DNA from: Clostridiaceae bacterium | GTDB taxonomy: Bacteria; Bacillota; Clostridia; Lachnospirales; Lachnospiraceae | Assembly: GCA_902362725.1 (NCBI GenBank) | Contig: CABIXM010000027.1 | Coordinates: forward strand, 1-46,201 | Direction: 5' to 3' | DNA length: 46,201 bases | Position numbers and translations under genes: made by a program | Shown here: positions 43,767 to 46,201 of the stretch, one piece after another | Layout: each line of letters begins with the position of its first letter | Position numbering within the stretch: position 1 is the stretch's first letter | The notes under the pieces: model-generated | Seen by the model: only the letters and a program-made list of their open reading frames with translations | The model's database searches: none | What the model was told of the DNA's origin: nothing

Positions 43767-44777
43767 TTATTCTTCTTCAGAAACCGTTCCGGCTAATTCG
43801 ATGTATTCCTTCAATTTTTTCTGCAACAGTTTCTTGTCAATCAATTTCAGATTATATTCAGAAACCATCGTTGGTGATAAACTACGACTGAGAGCAAATT
43901 CTACAACCTCATCGTCCTTGCTTGCACAGAGAATAACACCAACGCTCGGATTTTCATTGTCTTTTTTGACTTCACGGTCAAGAGCTTCAAGATAAAGATT
44001 TATCTTGCCAATATACTCTGGTTTGAATTCTCCAATTTTCAGTTCAAAAGCCACAAGGCATGAAAGACCTCTGTGGTAGAACAGCAAATCGATATAATAA
44101 TCGTGTTTTCCGACCTGTACACGATACTCCTCACCGATGAAAGTGAAGTCCTTGCCAATCTCAAGAATGAAATCCTTTAGGTTTCGAATAATAGACTTCT
44201 GCAAATCCCGTTCAGATACTGTTTCCGGCACATCAAGAAAATCAAGCACATAATTATCAAGAAAAACATTGCCTGTTGCTCTTCTGGATTCTTCAATGGC
44301 AGGGGTCAGTGGTTTTTGTGACAACATATATCTTTCATAGTATCCACTGTCAATCTGACGTTCCAATTCTCTTTTTGAAAGACGCTCTTTAATACACATA
44401 TTCATGTAAAAAATACGTTCGTCCATACTCTTACACGCAGACATGATTTTGAGATGATTCGTCCAGCTCAATTGTGTCACCAGTGGTGACACTTTTTCAT
44501 TGTCTTTGTAAAGTTCATAAAACTGCTTCATTCTGTAAAGTCCACGACGATTAAATCCTTTCAGTTCAGGATAATTCGTTGCAAAGAAATCAGCCAGTTT
44601 CTGCACAAATGCATCACCATATTCAGCATTTTCCGACTGCACGCTAATATATTCGCCTATATCACGGTACATTAAAATCAGTTCCTCATTCACTTTGCGG
44701 TATGCACGTTCTTTAGCAGACTCAATAATATCAACAATTTTTTTAAATTGTTCACCATAAGGTATCAAATCACTCAT
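43767..44777 (-). CDS. YhcG-type PD-(D/E)XK nuclease (DUF1016)
   Basis: A 336-aa protein. The N-terminal DUF1016 helical domain (about 10-160) includes KVNEELILMYRDIGEYIS, FNRRGLYRMKQFYELYKD and QLSWTNHLKIMSACKSMDERIFYMNMCIKERLSKRELERQI. The C-terminal nuclease core reads DFTFIGEEYRVQVGKHDYYIDLLFYHRGLSCLVAFELKIGEFKPEYIGKINLYLEAL. It has the D and ExK residues intact. Such genes sit in restriction and other defence islands, and their action on DNA is predicted rather than shown. It is 33 bp after a small HTH gene. Confidence 0.9.
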   Translation of the reverse strand: MSDLIPYGEQFKKIVDIIESAKERAYRKVNEELILMYRDIGEYISVQSENAEYGDAFVQKLADFFATNYPELKGFNRRGLYRMKQFYELYKDNEKVSPLVTQLSWTNHLKIMSACKSMDERIFYMNMCIKERLSKRELERQIDSGYYERYMLSQKPLTPAIEESRRATGNVFLDNYVLDFLDVPETVSERDLQKSIIRNLKDFILEIGKDFTFIGEEYRVQVGKHDYYIDLLFYHRGLSCLVAFELKIGEFKPEYIGKINLYLEALDREVKKDNENPSVGVILCASKDDEVVEFALSRSLSPTMVSEYNLKLIDKKLLQKKLKEYIELAGTVSEEE

Positions 44778-44810
44778 AATGTGTTCCTTTCCAAATAGTT
44801 ATTTTTGATT

Positions 44811-45020
44811 TTAATCTCGTTTCACATAAGTCAGTTCAATATCATAACCCAAAGCCTCCAACATCTGCACGAAGGTCTTATTCACAACACTGTCCTGCTT
44901 TTTGATGATGCGATTAACATACTGACCTGTAGTTCCGATTGTTTCCGCAATCCGTGCTTGGGTTGTTCCATTCTCTATGCACTTTACTTTTACATCTACT
45001 TCAATATTGTTTTTAATCAT
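44811..45020 (-). CDS. Small XRE-type helix-turn-helix protein
   Basis: A 69-aa DNA-binding protein. The HTH is TQARIAETIGTTGQYVNRIIKKQDSVVN (about 20-47), and the C-terminal MLEALGYDIELTYVKRD is common in Cro/C1-type regulators. The ATG at 45020 is preferred to the open frame to 45062, which has no ribosome binding site. First gene of the island operon, so probably its autoregulator; an antitoxin or R-M controller role is an alternative. Confidence 0.8.
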   Translation of the reverse strand: MIKNNIEVDVKVKCIENGTTQARIAETIGTTGQYVNRIIKKQDSVVNKTFVQMLEALGYDIELTYVKRD

Positions 45021-45076
45021 ATATTTGCCGCTCCCATTCACAATCCTTGTTAGTTCTAACACAGATAAGATAATTT

Positions 45077-45105
45077 ATTATAACACACAATTCACAAAAA
45101 TACAA
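45077..45105 (-). promoter_or_regulatory. Promoter of the island nuclease operon
   Basis: TTGTAT (45100-45105), 17 bp, TATAAT (45077-45082) on the minus strand, about 57 bp before the HTH start. It directly abuts the IS91 remnant yet is intact. Confidence 0.75.
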
Positions 45106-46201
45106 TCCCGGCACGGTTTTGCTCTGTAAATTTTCTATGCAGGACAAAATGATCCATTGTGGTGACCCCGCCTTCGGCGGTGCCATGTATGGCTGTAAGC
45201 ATTGCGGCAATCTCAAGTTTGTCCCTTTCCGCTGTCACAGCCGCTTTGCCCTACCTGTGGTAATAAGTACTCTATGGAACGTACTACTTCCATGGCTTTT
45301 AAACTCATTCACGTTACTCACCGTCATTGTGTTTTTACCATTGATGAAAATCTTCGCCCTTTCTTCTTAGACGATCGTTCCTTGCTTCATTGTCTTCTTT
45401 CCTCCGAAATTCTTTCCTTTCCGCCCTACTCAACGAGATGCAACATAAGCTTGGAAATTCATTCAAAAAAATAAAGGCCAAACGTTATGAAGATCATCCC
45501 AATGGTTTCTATGTTTATGCCAAGCCCAACAGTTGCGATTCCAAAACCGTTCTTAATTACATCGGTCGTTACCTTGGCATACCTGTTATCGCTACTTCCC
45601 GCATTGATTCTTATGACGGTGATTTGGTTACCTTTCACTACAACCGTCATGAAGATAATAAATATATCGTCGAAACCGTTCCCGCCATTACCTTTATTGA
45701 ACGGTTAATTCAACATATACCGGAAAAGCATTTCAAAATGATCCGCTATGGTGGTCTTTATGCCAGACACCGTAAGATTGACAAAAACCTTCATCGTGCT
45801 ATTTCTCGCGAAAAACATCACATTTATCGTAGTTTTAACCGCTGGCGTCAGGCTATCTCTCTTTCATTTGGATATGACCCTTTAAAATGTCCTGACTGCG
45901 GCTCTACTATGTCCGTCCTTGAACTTTACTACAACCATAAGCGCGTCTCCCTCGAAGAAATGTACGAGAAAGCCATGTCCAAAGCTCGTAGGAAAAGAGC
46001 TGACTTGAAATCCGAAATTCCAGTGCAGCAGTAAATTCCATCCCATATTTAAAATTCTAATTTTTAAAACCACTTATAGTGATAAAACAAAGGATTTCTG
46101 CTATAATGAATCTGTCTTTTCAAAAAATACTCAGTTTCAGGGCATGAAAAAGAGACCGCTGGAGTTCAGTGTGCGTGACTAAATTCCACCGGACGCATGG
46201 G
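45106..46201 (+). mobile_element. IS91-family element remnant
   Basis: Contains the decayed transposase described separately, then a 160-bp AT-rich tail without a gene. The tail ends in GCGT...ACGC (46171-46194), which could be part of an IS91 terminus. Exact ends cannot be set, and the window stops here. Confidence 0.6.
45119..46034 (+). pseudogene. IS91-family transposase, frameshifted and lacking the HUH region
   Basis: Three phases must be joined. Phase 1 gives the N-terminal zinc-binding part HCGDPAFGGAMYGCKHCGN with FVPFRCHSRF. A missing T near 45246 moves to phase 2: CPTCGNKYSMERTTSMAFK, then HRHCVFTIDENLRPFFLDDRSLLHCL. Near 45390-45420 phase 3 resumes at LRNSFLSALLNEMQHKLG and runs to 46034 with YIGRYLGIPVIATSRI (catalytic Tyr region) and the final zinc pair CPDCGSTM. 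About 60-70 residues carrying the HIHCL-type HUH motif are missing at the last join, so it cannot transpose itself. Confidence 0.82.

Noticed and set aside
1..46201. tRNA or rRNA genes
   Set aside because: No cloverleaf with conserved TTCGA/anticodon arms and no rRNA segment was recognised on either strand.

Overview
The window reads as chromosomal DNA of a low-to-moderate GC, spore-forming anaerobic Firmicute, most likely a gut Lachnospiraceae. Signs are strong AGGAGG-type ribosome binding sites, an alpha/beta small acid-soluble spore protein, a CIRCE-controlled heat-shock gene, hybrid-cluster protein with a Crp/Fnr partner, and many short minus-strand operons. No rRNA, tRNA or CRISPR was seen. 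Start codons were placed by Shine-Dalgarno spacing where possible. Family names rest on recognised motifs, not on database searches.

Layout. 0-3 kb: sulfur assimilation operon cysK-metY-Rrf2 regulator (CymR-like), with a strong promoter and a possible CymR box. 3-9.6 kb: TtcA-like tRNA thiolase (+), then carB, dtd, a cytidylate kinase-like protein, a nitroreductase and hsp20 under CIRCE. 9.6-12.7 kb: an HD protein and a Crp/Fnr regulator divergent from hcp. 12.7-15.75 kb: an AT-rich accessory island (RhuM protein; a zinc-ribbon/HEPN-like/SEC-C gene broken by one stop codon; the 3' end of a DUF1524 gene) that abuts the stop codon of a MATE gene. 15.75-21.5 kb: MATE exporter, a peptidase/permease pair with palindromic operators, and aroK-nitroreductase-tetR. 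21.6-28.8 kb: a beta-CASP nuclease and cell-wall amidase operon, then the tightly packed miaB-C39-like-HD-zinc ribbon-nfo operon. 28.9-35.1 kb: ZIP transporter, an unexplained foldable 108-bp element, a phosphatase/AlkD operon with a LexA-like box, SASP, a MarR-TauE-GNAT cluster and a second metY paralogue.

35.2-41.7 kb: a Fic gene reduced to its two ends; a MATE gene whose leader looks like a guanidine-IV (mepA) riboswitch followed by stacked palindromes; an AAC(3)-family gene; a LOG-family gene; an AraC regulator divergent from an EamA permease with a one-base frameshift; and an AraC pseudogene cut off at its 5' end. 41.74-46.2 kb: an AT-rich mobile island with one promoter driving HTH - YhcG-type PD-(D/E)XK nuclease - coiled-coil/membrane protein - GIY-YIG nuclease (broken by an in-frame TAG) - unknown 123-aa protein. 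It is flanked by an IS91-family transposase that has lost its HUH region.

The core genes are ordinary housekeeping. The two islands are the interesting part. Both carry predicted nucleases typical of defence or mobile loci, and both are decaying through single in-frame stops, frameshifts and internal deletions. The best candidates for undescribed biology are the 41.9-45.1 kb five-gene cassette, the zinc-ribbon/HEPN/SEC-C protein at 13.9-15.2 kb, and the structured intergenic element at 29.77-29.88 kb.
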